A DNA stretch of 64,000 nt, taken from positions 19,419,513 to 19,483,512 of the forward strand of contig JAJEKV010000014.1 in NCBI GenBank assembly GCA_021234155.1, read 5' to 3'. This DNA is from Isoetes taiwanensis (taxonomy: Eukaryota; Streptophyta; Lycopodiopsida; Isoetales; Isoetaceae). The notes beneath the pieces were generated by a model, which saw nothing but the letters and a program-made list of their open reading frames with translations, was not told where the DNA came from and made no database searches. Numbering within the stretch: position 1 is the first letter of the stretch; each line of letters opens with the position of its first letter. Below are positions 25,712 through 38,869 of the stretch, one piece after another. A program made the translations under genes and the position numbers.

Positions 25712-26244
25712 GATAAGATAAGAAATTTTTACGTCCGCGGGACGGGTTAATGTTAATATCGATGCCCATGCACAGATGGACCGTTCGGAAGCTGATATGA
25801 AGGATCGATATGAAGGATCTTACTGTATAGATACGCAATGAATAACTTGCTTGCATGCGCTCAGTAGATTTGTTGATCCTGAAGCGCCATGTCAATAGCT
25901 ATATAGGATTATAGCTTTCTCGCTTGATAAAATCGGTTGGTTGATTGCTGCATGCCAATAGTGTATACATGGGATTGTACCTTTCTCACCTGATAAAATG
26001 GGTAACTTCTTAACAACTTTGTCCTCCTTGTACTCAAGAGTATAAGATTGTAGCAAGGCTAATGGTGTTGGCATATGGCTACAAGGCTATTATAAGAATT
26101 TCAGGGTTCTTTCATGGATGAGATACTTGCATATGATGTGCTTTGTTCTTTCTGGGCAGTGCCCAGGTGTTTTGTTCATTATTTTCTGCGTAACCATGGT
26201 GCAAAGTGTTATTTTTTGCGTAACCATGGTGCAAAATTTTATAT

Positions 26245-26246
<2 letters not shown>

Positions 26247-26325
<79 letters not shown>
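26247..26325. repeat. (TTA)n microsatellite
   Basis: About 26 copies of TTA, preceded by a 26-base tandem duplication containing GCGTAACCATGGTGCAAA (26186-26240). Confidence 0.95.
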
Positions 26326-26327
<2 letters not shown>

Positions 26328-26810
26328 ATATAATATAAAGAAAATATAAAGAAAACTTTTTACCTCGTGTAAGGGCGAGGTGCAAAGTGAGGTGGTAGTT
26401 GAGACACGGCGGTGGCGGGTCCATTGTGGAGTCTTTCACCTCTCCAAGAAGGCCAACTAAATTACACCATTTTTCATGTAAGAATAATTGGGCCCTTTTA
26501 TGTACTACGTAATTTTTTAGTGTGAGGTCAGGTTGAGTTTTGCACTGTCGTCTGATATTTTGAAAGAGTTTGAATTTAAGGGCTAAAGCACCTCCCCACG
26601 AAAATTACCAAGCGTATGCCATGTTTTGGCTCCAATTGCATACCTACTAATGAGTTGTGTTTTGTTGTAAACATGGTTTGTAAAGCATAAATTTCAAGAC
26701 GAGATTAAACACAAGAATGAATAGCTCATGATAGAGAAAGCAATTCAATGGAATTAAGGGCAAAAATAAAGTTGTTCACGTGGCATATGACAAAATTTTT
26801 TGTGTTTTTT

Positions 26811-27000
26811 GGTTGCCCCTAAAGGCAAATCTTCATTTATATGTGTATGACATATTTTGGGTATATGTCAGTATATACCCAGATATGCTTTGTGACTGGC
26901 CTAAGTTGGCTATTCCAGGTGACTCTCCCCGTCGCCCATTCTTCTCGCTATGGTAGTGCCAAATACTCTGTTCTGCCAAGGTCAACAAAGCTTGGAGGTC
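26811..27000 (+). repeat. GGTTGCCCC-family dispersed repeat, copy 2
   Basis: GGTTGCCCCTAAAGGCAA followed by TGGGTATATGTCAGTATATACCC, matching the layout of copy 1 at 23306. Right end not defined. Confidence 0.4.
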
Positions 27001-29400
27001 TGGGAGCTAGTCTAAGACTTGATGAGCAAGGAGGCATATATTTGTGGCCATGTATGTAGATGTATAATTGTAAGTGGACTTCTCTATCTCTTGCACAGTC
27101 ATGTATGTGGCCTTGTTCCTAAAGAAGGTGCATTTGCCACTGAGGTAGCATCAGCAAAAATAGCGAGATTTGGTCGCATTAGACGAGGCTCTCAAATAGA
27201 AAAGGAACTAGAAATAGAAAGGGTAAGGATAAGGGAAATAGCAAGTCATAAAATATGCAGATACGATGCATTGATTGCTAGCATCACAGGTTTGATGTTT
27301 TTGCTTTATCTTTCACAACGCTGATCATCTATCTAGATCTTGATCCTCCTAGGACGAAAATCCATAGGATAGAGGTCATGTGGTATAATGTTGAGCCAAT
27401 GAATGAAGTTGCAGAGATTGCTTTTGGAAAGGGGGATTATCACAGCCATGTTCTTGCATTTAACACAAGCTTCACGTTGTATGCCATAAATCCAAACAAT
27501 TCACAGTTCCTAAGTTCTTTTGCATCATCCCCCTCCCTCCCCCCTCTTATTTCTCTATTTAGATTCTTCATACATTGTTTCATATATTATCAAGCATCAA
27601 GTATTCTATTGACTTGATGTATTTGGGCTCAACTTCAAATTTTGGGGAAGCAACTATGTCAAATATTCAGCTACAAACTCATGATACTTGGTGGACAAAA
27701 ATCAGGTTAGATAGTTTCATTGCGATTTTGTATGATGCCTTAGTGTATGAAAATGCGAAGGCATAATTTATAGAATATTAGGATTTAAGTTTGAACATAG
27801 ATAGGATTCTAAATTGAGTGATCTAATCTTGATGAAAATATTTGGTCACCCTTTCAATGAGGTGTTCCATTAGCTGGAAATAAGCCTCACATTGAAGGTG
27901 AAGCTTTTGAATATTATGATTGCTTGGCCCTAAATAAATTGTGCCTAGTACTTTGTCCCAGATCATTCCTAATAGCAAAGCTTTATTCTGTGTCATTGTA
28001 CTCAATTCTGAAATTCGTGTGTTCTTTATTTTATAGGTTGCCAAACTCTTTGGCTGCATTTTGGAAGATAAAGGTAGTTCATCTGGCTACAAAGAATTTT
28101 GTTCCCAAATGTTCAGGGTTATGGATTTCCAGTTAATCATGACTTTGAACTATGATTTAAGCCACTTCACCCTCCGGCCATGGAGGGCAACCCTCCGTGC
28201 GCAGCACCTTGTTTTTTTTTTCCTTTCTATATGACAGGCAAATTGATATTTGTTACCCTTCATATGCAGGGCAATTTTTTTTGCTGCCTGTTTTGACGGG
28301 CAAAAAAACAAAAAACAGGCATGAAAGCCATCAAACTTGAACCCTGGCCCAGCCCATCAGCAAATAAGAAAACAATTTAAGGCTAGCTGAAACGTCTGGC
28401 ATGCAACCATTCAACCATCTCATCGTATGGTGGAAAGATAATAATCTTTTAAGAAAACAACTTAAGGCTAGCTGATTACTTGCCATTGTTGTGTAGAATC
28501 TCACCCTTATGGTGGAAAGATCGAAACTGTTATATACGAAGGTCTTGAAGCTTTGGAGGCCCAAGGTTTCGCTGTTTGGATAGCATTTTTATATATACTT
28601 CTGATATGCATTTTTACAACAAAATAGAAAACATGTATATATTTTTGTCTTATGGCCCCAAGGGTCTTTACAAAGATGTGAATAAAATCTCAAGTTTTAT
28701 AGCGATCTAATTCTATGGATAGAACATTTCCCCGCCGTTTTTATTTGTTTCTCCTTTATTGAAAAGCAATACTCTTGATTGTTAAGAGAACAAATGCTTC
28801 ATACTGTACTAAAGTTGGAACTTCTATTGCTTGCAAATTCCATAAAACTAAAAGCAAGTGCACATAAAAAATATGCATGAAGCTCGATTCTTTTACTTTC
28901 GTGTCTTCCGGAGTCAGTTATATGCATGTGAGCAATTTTTATTGTAATCAGACTAATATATATAAATAACATACCCCAAAACTCTACGCTAATTCCAGTG
29001 ATTGAATCCAAGAATAAAATTTACTAAGATCCAATTCTTAGCTATGCCTTTAAACAGAAAACAGTAACTCCCTGTTATGCATCAAGATTCAGCATTATTT
29101 AAAACACAATACATAAACATTCAGAATGGACTAAGGGTGAAAAACAATTACAGCAATTTTAATTCATAAATTAGCGAAGAGCCATGAAAGCAATTCCTAA
29201 AGATCCATATAAAACAAAATACTAGTCATAAAACAAGATGCAAGTCAGAATTCGGCAACAAAGCAATTTCTTGAAATTCATATGAAACAAAATACAAGTC
29301 AGATTTCGATTAAAAAAATCGCGGAAGTGTTACAAAAAACGCCCGTGATGAATCACAAAGCCACATTTACCATGAAAACTGTACAACAATCTTCTCCAAA
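27001..29400. other. No gene seen
   Basis: AT-rich intergenic DNA with only short unsupported reading frames. A CCCTCC...GGAGGG hairpin lies at about 28170, and an inverted repeat GCCTGTTTT/AAAACAGGC at about 28287-28320. The last few hundred bases are presumably the 3' flank of the H2B gene. Confidence 0.5.
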
Positions 29401-29417
29401 GCCAAGAACAAAAACAT

Positions 29418-29843
29418 TTAAGCACTAGTAAACTTGGTCACAGCTTTGGTTCCTTCAGAAACGGCATGCTTAGCAAGCTCGCCAGGAAGAATCAATCTAA
29501 CAGCGGTCTGAATCTCCCGAGAAGTAATAGTAGGCTTTTTATTATAGCGGGCAAGTCTGGAAGCCTCCTGGGCAAGCTTTTCGAAGATATCATTGATGAA
29601 AGAATTCATAATACCCATGGCTTTAGAGGAAATACCGGTATCAGGGTGGACCTGCTTAAGGACCTTGAAGATGTAAATTTTGTAGCTTTCGACGCTGCGC
29701 TTGACTCTCTTTTTCTTCTTTTCTGCAGCGGCGCCCTCCTTGGCGGGCTTCTTCTCGGGCTTGCCCTTTGCTGCGGCCGTAGCTGCCGGCTTCTTAATGC
29801 CCTTGCCTGCTCTCTGCTCGCCATCGCCGGACTTGGGCGCCAT
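29418..29843 (-). CDS. H2B: Histone H2B
   Basis: Intact single-exon frame of 141 residues. The N-terminal tail is Lys/Ala/Glu-rich (residues 1-45, ending [12 protein letters not shown]). The histone fold follows: [69 protein letters not shown], and the C-terminal helix [17 protein letters not shown], which carries the Lys that is ubiquitinated in plant H2B. It packages nuclear DNA as a dimer with H2A. Length and the extended tail are typical of plant H2B. A short leader and a complete histone promoter lie just upstream, so it is probably an active, S-phase-regulated gene. Confidence 0.97.
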   Translation of the reverse strand: MAPKSGDGEQRAGKGIKKPAATAAAKGKPEKKPAKEGAAAEKKKKRVKRSVESYKIYIFKVLKQVHPDTGISSKAMGIMNSFINDIFEKLAQEASRLARYNKKPTITSREIQTAVRLILPGELAKHAVSEGTKAVTKFTSA

Positions 29844-29884
29844 CTCTGGATCTGTAAATGTGGAACCCTAACATCCGGCCTCCT

Positions 29885-29943
29885 TATTTATACCATACAT
29901 TTGGTCAGCCAATCACAAGCCAAGACGCGGATCCTTGACGTGG
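29885..29943 (-). promoter_or_regulatory. Plant histone promoter: TATA box, CCAAT box and type I element
   Basis: On the minus strand, in transcription order: the type I element CCACGTCAAGGATCCGCG (29943-29926), combining the ACGTCA hexamer and the histone octamer (CGCGGATC on the plus strand); an inverted CCAAT box (CCAAT on plus at 29909-29913); and TATAAATA (29892-29885). The TATA box is about 42 bases from the ATG, so the leader is only some 15-20 bases. Type I elements give S-phase expression in plant histone genes. Confidence 0.85.
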
Positions 29944-29989
29944 ACCCATCTGAACCGTGCCTTTTTCGCGGCCCAGATTAGTTCTCACA

Positions 29990-31554
29990 AATTGGAATTG
30001 TTTTTCAAGGCTTCGTTTTAACCATATCTTATCTTGCACATACGCTTCGAATGGCCTTTACCCTTGGCCTCTTTTGCCTAATGGTTAAAGGGAAATTATT
30101 CTAACTTTCTTAAGGCCAAGGTTAAACTTTATTGTTTTTTTTTTATCATTGGATCTAGGCATATTTGTGGGAATATCCAAAATCAACCTCACTCCCCTGC
30201 GCATATATAGACGTAGAAAAATACAGACTGTCATGCAAATATGCCGCCCTGAACCATGGGGAACGAAAAAAAAAAAGGCTCCTTCGCAGATGGCTGGCAT
30301 TCCCACATTCGTGTTCTTCAGAAACCTAAATCCAAAGAACAAAACATGGCATGTTGTCTCGTGGGATGATCCAAAGAACTACAGGATCTTGAAGTCGCAT
30401 GAACAGCACCAAACTGCAAGCAAAGCACGATATCCCGGATTTGTCCCACAACAACCAAAGCAACGCTTCTACTACCTCTCCCACAGTGTGCTTTTGAACA
30501 CAAGCCTGAAACATGAAGCCCGAAGTAAACATGACGTCTGATTTCTTCGCATAGGTTGTCCGCTTGCTTCAATGAACGCGCAAACAAGGAAACAACGGAA
30601 ATTTAACCACGCAGAGCAAATTATCTGCACCAGAGCAACTCCGTTCAAATTATCTGCAACAAAGCAGATTCGTGAAGCAACTCCATTCAAATTCATCGCG
30701 TTCTGACCTCAGAAAAGAAGGCACACTCGTTTCTAAAAGCAAACCACTAAAACATAAAAACTAAAATTCAAACCCCCTTTTCTCGCTCCACCATTGCCAA
30801 AATCATACTGAACAGATAATTTGGCAACCTTTATGTTATAATACTATCGGTTTATCTATCTATATAAGAATGTCTTTACATGAGCCATGCCAGAATGTCT
30901 TGTAAAAGGATATTGTTACAACGCGAACTTTGCTTAGGGTAAATTTTCGCGGGTCATTTTTGCAGCTATGGCACCCCAACTCCGATGATGGTGCCTTGTT
31001 CCGTCAATGGTGCCCTCCTCCAGTCTAGATTAGTAAATGGTAGGTTCTTGGATGGTCGACCGAGGTTGTGTCTGCCATTTTTTGTGTTTTTGTTTTTGTC
31101 AAAGCTTTCTCATCTTTGCAGAATAATAGCGCTAGCATTTTTCTTGAACAATGAATGGTTGGGCCTTTGTTGTAGGCTTGTATCGGATTTTTCTTGGGTT
31201 CTTCAGCCCCCAGTCCGAGTTTGGCCCTATATGATGCTTTCTATTCTTGTTTTAATGGATGTTTACATAGGACCAGTCTATGGCAACGGCATGGACTGCA
31301 CTTAGTAAAAACCGTAGAAAACCTGTGAGTGTACGGGAGGGGTTTTTTTGGGGCCAAAACCGTACCCATATATGGGAGGGGAAATTTTTCTTGCTTGAAC
31401 TCCGTATATATATAAGAGAAATATGGTAGGGGTATATAAAATATGAGGTATATTTTCTTTGGAAATTTCTGTATAAGGAATAATTTCTCTTAACCCTATG
31501 CATGCACATGCCATATAGACTTTACATTAGGTGCACCCCCCGGGGCTATTTCCC
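29990..31554. other. No gene seen
   Basis: Contains only scattered short frames with no recognisable domain. At 30600-30690 CAAAT(T)ATCTGCA...AGCAACTCC(A/G)TTCAAATT is tandemly repeated. No supported gene or transposon end was found. Confidence 0.4.
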
Positions 31555-34500
31555 ACCAAGGGAATCGCCCACGTATAATGCGGAAGATATGGATAAGGAT
31601 GATCCATGTCATCATCTGGAACAAACAGCAACGCAATTGGAAGAGAAAGGATCAGTGATAATTATGGGAGATTTTAATGAAAGCAAACAAGCTTTCATAG
31701 CAGCTGATGTGGGAGAACCCATTTGGATGGAGCCATTAGGAGAGGAAGAAATGGTAAATGAAGGCTGGATTAGAAGCAGTGAAGATGAATATGATCAACC
31801 ACAAGGGAGGCATTTATTAAATATGTGTAGCAGATTAAATCTTATTGTTCTGAATGGAATAAGAAAGTTCTCATTATTGGGCAAATGCACAACTGTAGGA
31901 TCACAAGGGAGGGGATTAAGTGTTGTGGATATGGCCCTTACAGGAATACATATGATAGATAAGATTGTTGATTTTTATGTGGATGACACGCAGGCAAATT
32001 CAGATCATTAGTATTGTATTTGGAGGTAACCAAAAAAGAGACATATAGTGAAGAAAAGGTAAATCCAAGAGATATACATATGAGGCAGAACAAAAGGAAT
32101 ACATATAAGAAATACTGTGAAGCCAAAGCAAGTGCCATTGAGTGGCCAAATTCCCTACAGAAATAGATGATGTATTAACTAAAATACTCCTGAAGAGTGC
32201 AACTGAATGCTTTATATCCAAGAGAAAAGTGATGGGTCTTCCGTGCAAGGGCTGGTATGATAAGGAATGCAAATCAAAAAGATCAGAATTCAAAAGAGCT
32301 AAAAAGGAAGAGAAAGCAATTTTGAGAGTGGAATACCGCATATTAATCAAGCGAAAACGGAGAACATATTTGCAAAATAGGCAAACATAACTATTACAAG
32401 ACTTGATAAGAGAACCCAAGCGTTTTTGGAACCGTCTTAAGCAAACAAGGAGAGAATGTAAGCTTGATGCCAATGAACTTGTAACGATGCATGTAAGAAA
32501 GCTCTATTATTTTGATGGAGTTAATGATAATTTTGAAGTAAATGGTGCACACCTTACACTATCAAAAGCTGATATTTGTGAAAGGATGGAAAAACTATCC
32601 AATGGCAGAGCGAAGAATGCACAAGATTTAGTTGCGGAAATAATAAAGTGGGCAGGAGATTCGGTTATGCAAGTCATAACGAATATGTATACATGGATTA
32701 CCTGGCACATGGCAAGTAAATAGGGTAGTCCCTATCTATAAAGCAGGGATCAAGCATAACTCCAATAATTACAGGATGATTATGGTGATAAGTCTTTTTG
32801 CCAAACTATTTGCCACTATAGTGGAAGTCATTGGATAGAAGCAAACGGAGTGAGAGCGGAAGGATAGGCGGGCTTCCTCCCTACCAGATCTACAATAGAT
32901 CATTTGCTTACCATGCGGGCTGCTACTGATGCAGTTAAGAAGACCAAAATCCCACTATTTGCCTTATTTGTGGACCTAACTAAAGCATTCGACATGGTCA
33001 GGAGAAAGAACATGGGAATATATGAATGAAATTGGGGTTCCTGCTGAACTAAAAGATGTGGTTGCTAAGTTATACCAAAGGGTTACCGTATAGCTCTCTT
33101 CTCCCATGCACAATATATGCCAAGAGGAAGTAGTTAGCAATATGGGGTGAAACAGGAATGTCCCCTTTCCCCAACATTGTTTGGAATTTATATTGACCAA
33201 CTTGAAGGTTGGCTTAAAGATTATGGAGGGAAAGGCACAACGATAGTTGGATATGTATTGCAACTTTTACTATATGCTTATATGCTGATCATATAGTAAT
33301 GTTTGCTAGAAATGCTGCTGATATGCAAAAGCATATTAATGCGCTTGCATATTTTTGTGCTACCATGCACATGAAAGTGAATTTGAACAAAACTAAGATG
33401 TCGTTATTTGGTAGAAGGAATCTGGAGTTTTTCTACTATGAAGGGGAAGAAATTGAAATATGCAATACATACAAATACCTGAGACTTATAGTAGATCATA
33501 ATTACGGATGGAATAAGGTAGTAGAGCAGAGAATAGATGCTGGGATTAAGGCCCTTTATGCTTTACAGAGAAGATGCCACAGGGCAGAAGTAATAGGTTG
33601 GGAAATGAAGAGAATGTTATATAAAGTCCTAGTTAGGAGTGTGGTACTATACGGATGTGAAGTATGGGGGCCCGGCCTTTCATTAGAGATGTGGAAACCG
33701 GTTGAAAAAATACAAAAAAAATTCCTGTTAACGGAATTAGGTATTAAAATGCAAACCCCTTATCCAATGATGCTTGCAGACACAGGAAAAATAAGCATAG
33801 AAGGCGAAGCCATGTACCAAACTCTGAAATACTTGCGAAAGGTTCAAGAAATGGAAAGAAATAGACTACCAATATTGGCAATGGTGCAGAGCAGCATAAA
33901 GGGTTCGTATGCGGATGTCATCAAGTGGTTCCAAAAATGGGGTATGAGTTAAAAGATGCACCCGATGATAATGGTGATTTGTATGATTGGATAAGTCAAA
34001 ATATAAATAGAACGCTATGGGCAAACCCAGGAGTGAAAATGCAATATTATATACAGAATGTGAACCCGGAACTTGTAGAGGCTCCACGTCTCAATGGGAA
34101 GGGCCCGAAGGGGTCTTATTGTAAAAGGCACATGATATGCAGGATGCGATTGAGTTCACACCATTTGGGAGTGGAGGTCGTTAGGTGGGGGAATGTGCCT
34201 AGAGAAAGAAGAACATGCAAAATATGCGGGATGGATGAGATAGAAGATGAAGAGCATTTAGCACTACGGTGCCTAGCACATCAAAACTTGAGACAGAGAT
34301 TTTCTATATCCCAGGATATCACATTGAGGGACTTTTTCAGATTACCAGCACTGCACATTAGTAATTATCTAATTGAAGCTTTGAGGGTTAGAGAAAATCA
34401 TGTAAAAAATTAAAACTTTCTATTGAATGTTTATGATATAGAGGGGAGTGAGCCTAATGCTGTCACCATAGATGACAGATTAGAGTGAAGGGATTGGTTA

Positions 34501-34565
34501 ATTCTTTGATGTATTAGATATGTCTTCTAGACCTGATGGTCTCACAGACAATAACACAATTTCAT
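31555..34565 (+). pseudogene. Decayed LINE, copy 1 (endonuclease C-terminal part and reverse transcriptase)
   Basis: 5'-truncated non-LTR retrotransposon. 31555-32011 encodes the end of an APE endonuclease (IIMGDFNESK; conserved SDH at its end). 32142-33260 carries the linker and early RT with several frameshifts. 33299-33952 and 33925-34413 hold the late RT, the thumb (LYGCEVWGPGLSLEMW) and a C-terminal zinc knuckle (CKICGMDEIEDEEHLALRC). The RT catalytic YADD is degenerate (YADH near 33280). A hairpin AGACC-TGAT-GGTCT (34529-34542) and ACAATAA precede a (TC)n tract. The element cannot be active. Clade not assigned. Confidence 0.75.
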
Positions 34566-34571
34566 TTCATC

Positions 34572-34576
<5 letters not shown>

Positions 34577-34660
<84 letters not shown>
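34577..34660. repeat. (TC)n tract after LINE copy 1
   Basis: About 42 TC dinucleotides between the LINE 3' end and the left end of the first Harbinger unit. Confidence 0.95.
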
Positions 34661-34663
<3 letters not shown>

Positions 34664-34847
34664 GGTTGGCCACATGCTTGCCAAAATACCCGTCTCTCGT
34701 CCTATACGACTCCTCTCAGAATTGTACGTATTTTTCTGGGAGGAGAGGAGAGAAGGTTGTCTCTCGAGGTCTAAAAGCCGCCCATTAGGCCTCAATTTTT
34801 GTTTCACTGAGAACTACTCCATCGAATCATTCCGGTAGGTCAAGTTT

Positions 34848-36231
34848 TTGTGGGATAATTCCCCCAATTTTGAATCGGCCTCCAAAATATGGGATATTTC
34901 TTCCCCTGTTCGCCGGGTAGGTAAGCTTTATGGATATTTCGCTTTGTTGTGTTCTTTTTGCATAGGGTTCCATTTGCCTACCGCTCTATCATGGATCCAA
35001 ATTTCTTCTCGAATGATTGCCATGCCGCTATGTGCTCTTACAATCGGATTCGCATTCCAAAGGTTCTGTTTGCAGCTTCTTGAGCTAAACGAGCTTGAAA
35101 ACCCAATGAATCTATTCAATGACGATGACTTGCAAGAAAATAACAGTCTGTTCTTCTGTGCTGCCTCATCTTTGATGTTAGCTGGATCATGCCGGGTTAG
35201 AAGGCCACCTAGAAGATTTTGGATTGCTCCAAGACAAAGAACACAGTGGGATAATATAGATAACCACACATGGAATTGTATAGCTTCTTTTGAAGATGAT
35301 ATGTGGCATCAATTTTACAGAATGAAGAGGGCCAGCTTTGAGAGACTAGTCGGGCTTGTTGTCCCCTATTTGATTAGGCCAGGGATTAAGGTTAGGCCCC
35401 TCGCTGATCCCGTGAAAGCCGCTTGCCATGGTTCTTTACTACGGCACATGATGACATGCCTTTGCATGTGGGTCAGAGATTCTATGTTGGAAAAGTTACA
35501 GTGCAGAAATATACTAAAAAAATTACACTAGTGTTGGCTTCGAAGACAATGCTTTACAAAAGGTTTGTAGCAATGCCTTCTGGAGCAAGACTAACTCATT
35601 GTATAAAAGAATTTCATGATGCAACAGGATTGCCAAATGTGTATGGTGCTGTTGACGGGTCCCATATCTTTTTATGGAGGAAACCCAAGAAGAGTGACAA
35701 AGGTGATGACTATTACAGTCGACACAAAAGGCACTCATGTCTTCTACAAGGTATTGTCACACACAGCAGGCTGTTTATAAATGTCTGTGTTACAAGAACT
35801 GGATCAGTCCATGACTCAAATCAGTTCAAGAAGAGTTCCATATACAGCAAAATTGCATCCAAACTAATCTTGAAAGAACCAATTGTAACCTTGAGTGGCA
35901 TAAAATTGAAGAAAGGTCAACCCACTGAAGACCAAATCCAGGTTAACATTCCTCCACTTTTGCTTGGTGATTCTCCTATATGCCGCCGCACCCTTTTCTT
36001 TTGAAAGTTTTTCCACAGAATCATGGACCTTATGACAAGTTTAATAAAAGGATTTGCAGGGGTAGAGTCTGTGTGGAAAATGGATTCGGGATTGTGAAAG
36101 AGAAATTCAGAATTCTCAAACATCTGCCTGTGCATGTTGGCAAGGCCTCCAAGATTATACATACTTTTTGTGTGCTTTGGAACTTCTGTATTATGGAAGA
36201 CATGGGATGGGACATGCTTCCAATCGAATAA
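34848..36231 (+). pseudogene. Harbinger transposase, broken copy (unit 1)
   Basis: Same protein as the intact copy at 39700 but split over three frames. Breaks occur near 35415-35450 and 35970-35995. At both places the intact copy has GCTG/CTGG-type sequence (CTTTCTGGCG; TCTGCCTATGCTGCC) where this copy has a scrambled stretch of similar length. Outside these patches identity is very high, so the damage may be a consensus error rather than decay. Confidence 0.75.
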
Positions 36232-36945
36232 GAGCCTGATCCAGTTTACTACTATGAGACTGAAGCTATGAACAGAAGTCTAAAGAAACAAGGAGATCAG
36301 ATGAGGCATGTGTTGTTTGAGAACTTGGATGGGCATTTGCTACTGTAATATTTGATATTCTTGTCAGCAAATTTCTTTCATAATTTGTTATTTCTTTTTT
36401 GTTCTGGAATATTATTGATTTCATCTGCAATTTGGACCTGTAATAAGTCTTAAATACAAACAACACTATTCTGCTAGAATAACTGAAATTAAAATAGAGA
36501 TTTTATTCAGAATGTCACTGCAATACAACTAAGTTTCTCTTCTACAAATGAAATACAAATGAAATTGGCCACATTTATTGGCCTGTCTTTTTAGACCCTA
36601 AAAAGAACAACTTAAACTTGATACTTAGTCCTCAACACTCGATGATCTGCAGTAACAGACACAATCAGAAAGTGAATACAAAACACAAAGAACATGTAAA
36701 CTAAACAACAATCTATAGCTGGAAATAGAGATAGCAATGTGACAGGTATTCAGAAAATAAAAACATATTTTGTATTCCTTGTATTCCTCGAAGGCTGTTA
36801 CATCATTAAGAAAACATTTTGTAGTCGGATATAAGCTGAGGGAGTTGACAGTGGGCTTTTCATAGCAAAAATTTTTGCTTCACAAAAGAACATTATAGAA
36901 ATAAAAACAAAACAAAAAAAACAAAGCTAGGTGATCATCTTTTCT

Positions 36946-37485
36946 TCATGCACAGAGCTCACAAAACTCGGTGACAGTCTTCACTTCATGCAATGCCCAT
37001 TTACCTGCATGCTGGATGTAGACGCACTCCATATGGGCTTTTTGTTTCAAAGGGGCTGCTTCTGCCCAAGATAAGACCTCGGCTTCAATGATGACTCCCA
37101 TATCCAGAAAATTCATCACGGCCCGCTGTGATAGAGAGCAGTGGATGACCTTGTGTGAAATAACTTCAACTTCGGCTTCGATAGTTGGTGAAGAATCTTG
37201 AACTTCATCTGCTGAAGGACGGGGAGGATCTGCAAGAGGGGAAGGAGGAGGAGCAGGGGCCAAAAAAGTTGAGGATGAAGACTCTTCCCTTACTTCTTCT
37301 ACAAAAGTTTCTGGCCATGAGGAGTATTCGGAGTAGTAGTTTTCCTCCGAATCTGAAGTCTCGTGGGAGACTTCAGATGAATCAATGGGGGAAGAATACT
37401 CCTCTCTGGAGTATTCTTCCGAAGAAGAAGCAGAAGAGGAGGAGGTCAGAGGGCTCAAAGAGGATCTGGGACGCTTTGGTGCCAT
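36946..37485 (-). CDS. Uncharacterised 179-aa ORF inside Harbinger unit 1
   Basis: Starts MAPKRPRSS. Residues 9-80 are Ser/Glu/Tyr-rich and disordered-looking, 80-110 Pro-rich, and the C-terminal 70 residues look folded (SQRAVMNFLDMGVIIEAEV, MECVYIQHAGKWALHEVKT, ending CELCA). No family recognised. The copy at 41644 has the same translated protein. It lies tail-to-tail with the transposase and downstream of the Myb-like ORF, so it is an extra gene beyond the usual two of Harbinger. It could be captured host sequence. Confidence 0.55.
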   Translation of the reverse strand: MAPKRPRSSLSPLTSSSSASSSEEYSREEYSSPIDSSEVSHETSDSEENYYSEYSSWPETFVEEVREESSSSTFLAPAPPPSPLADPPRPSADEVQDSSPTIEAEVEVISHKVIHCSLSQRAVMNFLDMGVIIEAEVLSWAEAAPLKQKAHMECVYIQHAGKWALHEVKTVTEFCELCA

Positions 37486-37693
37486 CTTCTTTCACGGTCG
37501 AGTTCTGGGTAGAGGGGACGTTTAAATGGGGCAAATTGACAAGACTAGCATTTAATGCTATATGCTACGATATCTACATGCCTAGAATGAAGTACCAATC
37601 ATTGAATATTAAGACAGTTAACCAATTTGAGACAGTTCTAAAAGAAACAAAAAGAAAGGTATAACAGAATGTAGGAAAGTGAACATCATACCT

Positions 37694-38869
37694 TTATTCT
37701 TTGTTTTTGGCTGCCAGTTTGGCAATTTCGAGAAGTGTATCCTTTGTCATCTGACATATGCTCTGGATCATGGCTGCCATAGATTCAGCAATCTTCAAAC
37801 TATTTGCAGAATGAATTGTCTCCAATTCCCTTACCAATTCCATTTTCTTTGCAGATTCTTCCTTCATGAAATCCAATTTCTTCACTTCTGTTTCTCCAAA
37901 AGTGCTTGCCATTTGTGAAATTCCAACAGCAATGTCTTCATCAATCTGCAATCTGGACTTCTTTCTGGCAATTGGTTTTCCATAAACTCCAGGCTGATTA
38001 TATGCTGCAGATCTAGGGCTGGAGGAATCTGTGTTGTTTCCTGTGGGAGTTCTATTGTTTGGCATTTCATGCACTGGGCTACCTGAATTGTCAATGTTGA
38101 CATTGACATTGGGAATGTCTTCAGTACTCTCAAAGGGGTCATCAAAAGCAGCATCAGATCCAACTGTCTCATAGAAACTATCAGAAAAGTGAGTGTGCAA
38201 ATCTGCTGCCTCAAAAGCTTCATTGCCAAATTCCCCATCATCCCCAGCCCCTGGAATGGGGTTATCAGAAGTCACTCCATATTTGACTTCTTCCATTCTG
38301 TCATACCATTGCCAGCTTGAAGGCTCTGAACCCGTTTGACTGGAAGCCTCTTTCTCATCCTTGAATTTTGCCTGTAGCTTATCTCATTTGTTCTTCAGTT
38401 GCCTGACTTCCTCTAATCCATCAACAATTGGCTGTAATTTCACTAGAATTTCTCTCCATTGTGCATTAGAAAGATTCAGACTGCCATTAGTAACTAATTT
38501 CATCTCACTCAGAAGGTTCAGGAAGGTGGAAACACCCTGATCTGTTCATTAGACTGGAGCCTTCCTATTTTTTGTGTCTATTTGCTTGGGATTTTCTTTT
38601 TCTTGAACAACAAGAGCCATTGAATTATCAGGCTGAGAAGAATCACTCACAATACTTGGAGGTGCTTGGATTTCGCTGAGAACTCACTTGCATCTCCTTT
38701 CCTTTGGGGCTTTTGCTGTTACAATTGGCTCAGAATTTGTCTCCAAATCCACGCTCATTGAAATCTGGCCTGGCATCTTTCGTGTCTTCCTTGGAGCCAT
38801 TTTCTCAATGCGAGGAGGCACAAATGGTTTGCTGCTTGATGGCAGGGTTGATCTAGTTGCCTTAGACAT
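37694..38869 (-). pseudogene. Harbinger Myb/trihelix-like ORF, unit 1, with internal stops
   Basis: A single frame of about 392 codons from MSKATRSTLPSS to KLAAKNKE, interrupted by TGA, TAA-TGA and TGA but without frameshifts. The middle part (NAQWREILVKLQP, VRQLKNK*DKLQAKFKDEKEA, SSWQWYDRMEEVKYG) has the helix and Trp spacing of Myb/SANT-like plant transposon DNA-binding proteins. The C-terminal part is a coiled coil (KKLDFMKEESAKKMELVRELE). At least two stops fall where the family normally has Trp. All stops are shared by unit 2. Confidence 0.6.

Noticed and set aside
29466-29981. 171-aa plus-strand frame
   Set aside because: Antisense shadow of the H2B gene.
37185-37664. 159-aa plus-strand frame in Harbinger (and 41883-42362)
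   Set aside because: Antisense to the 179-aa ORF; Lys/Glu-rich composition follows from the Ser-rich coding strand.
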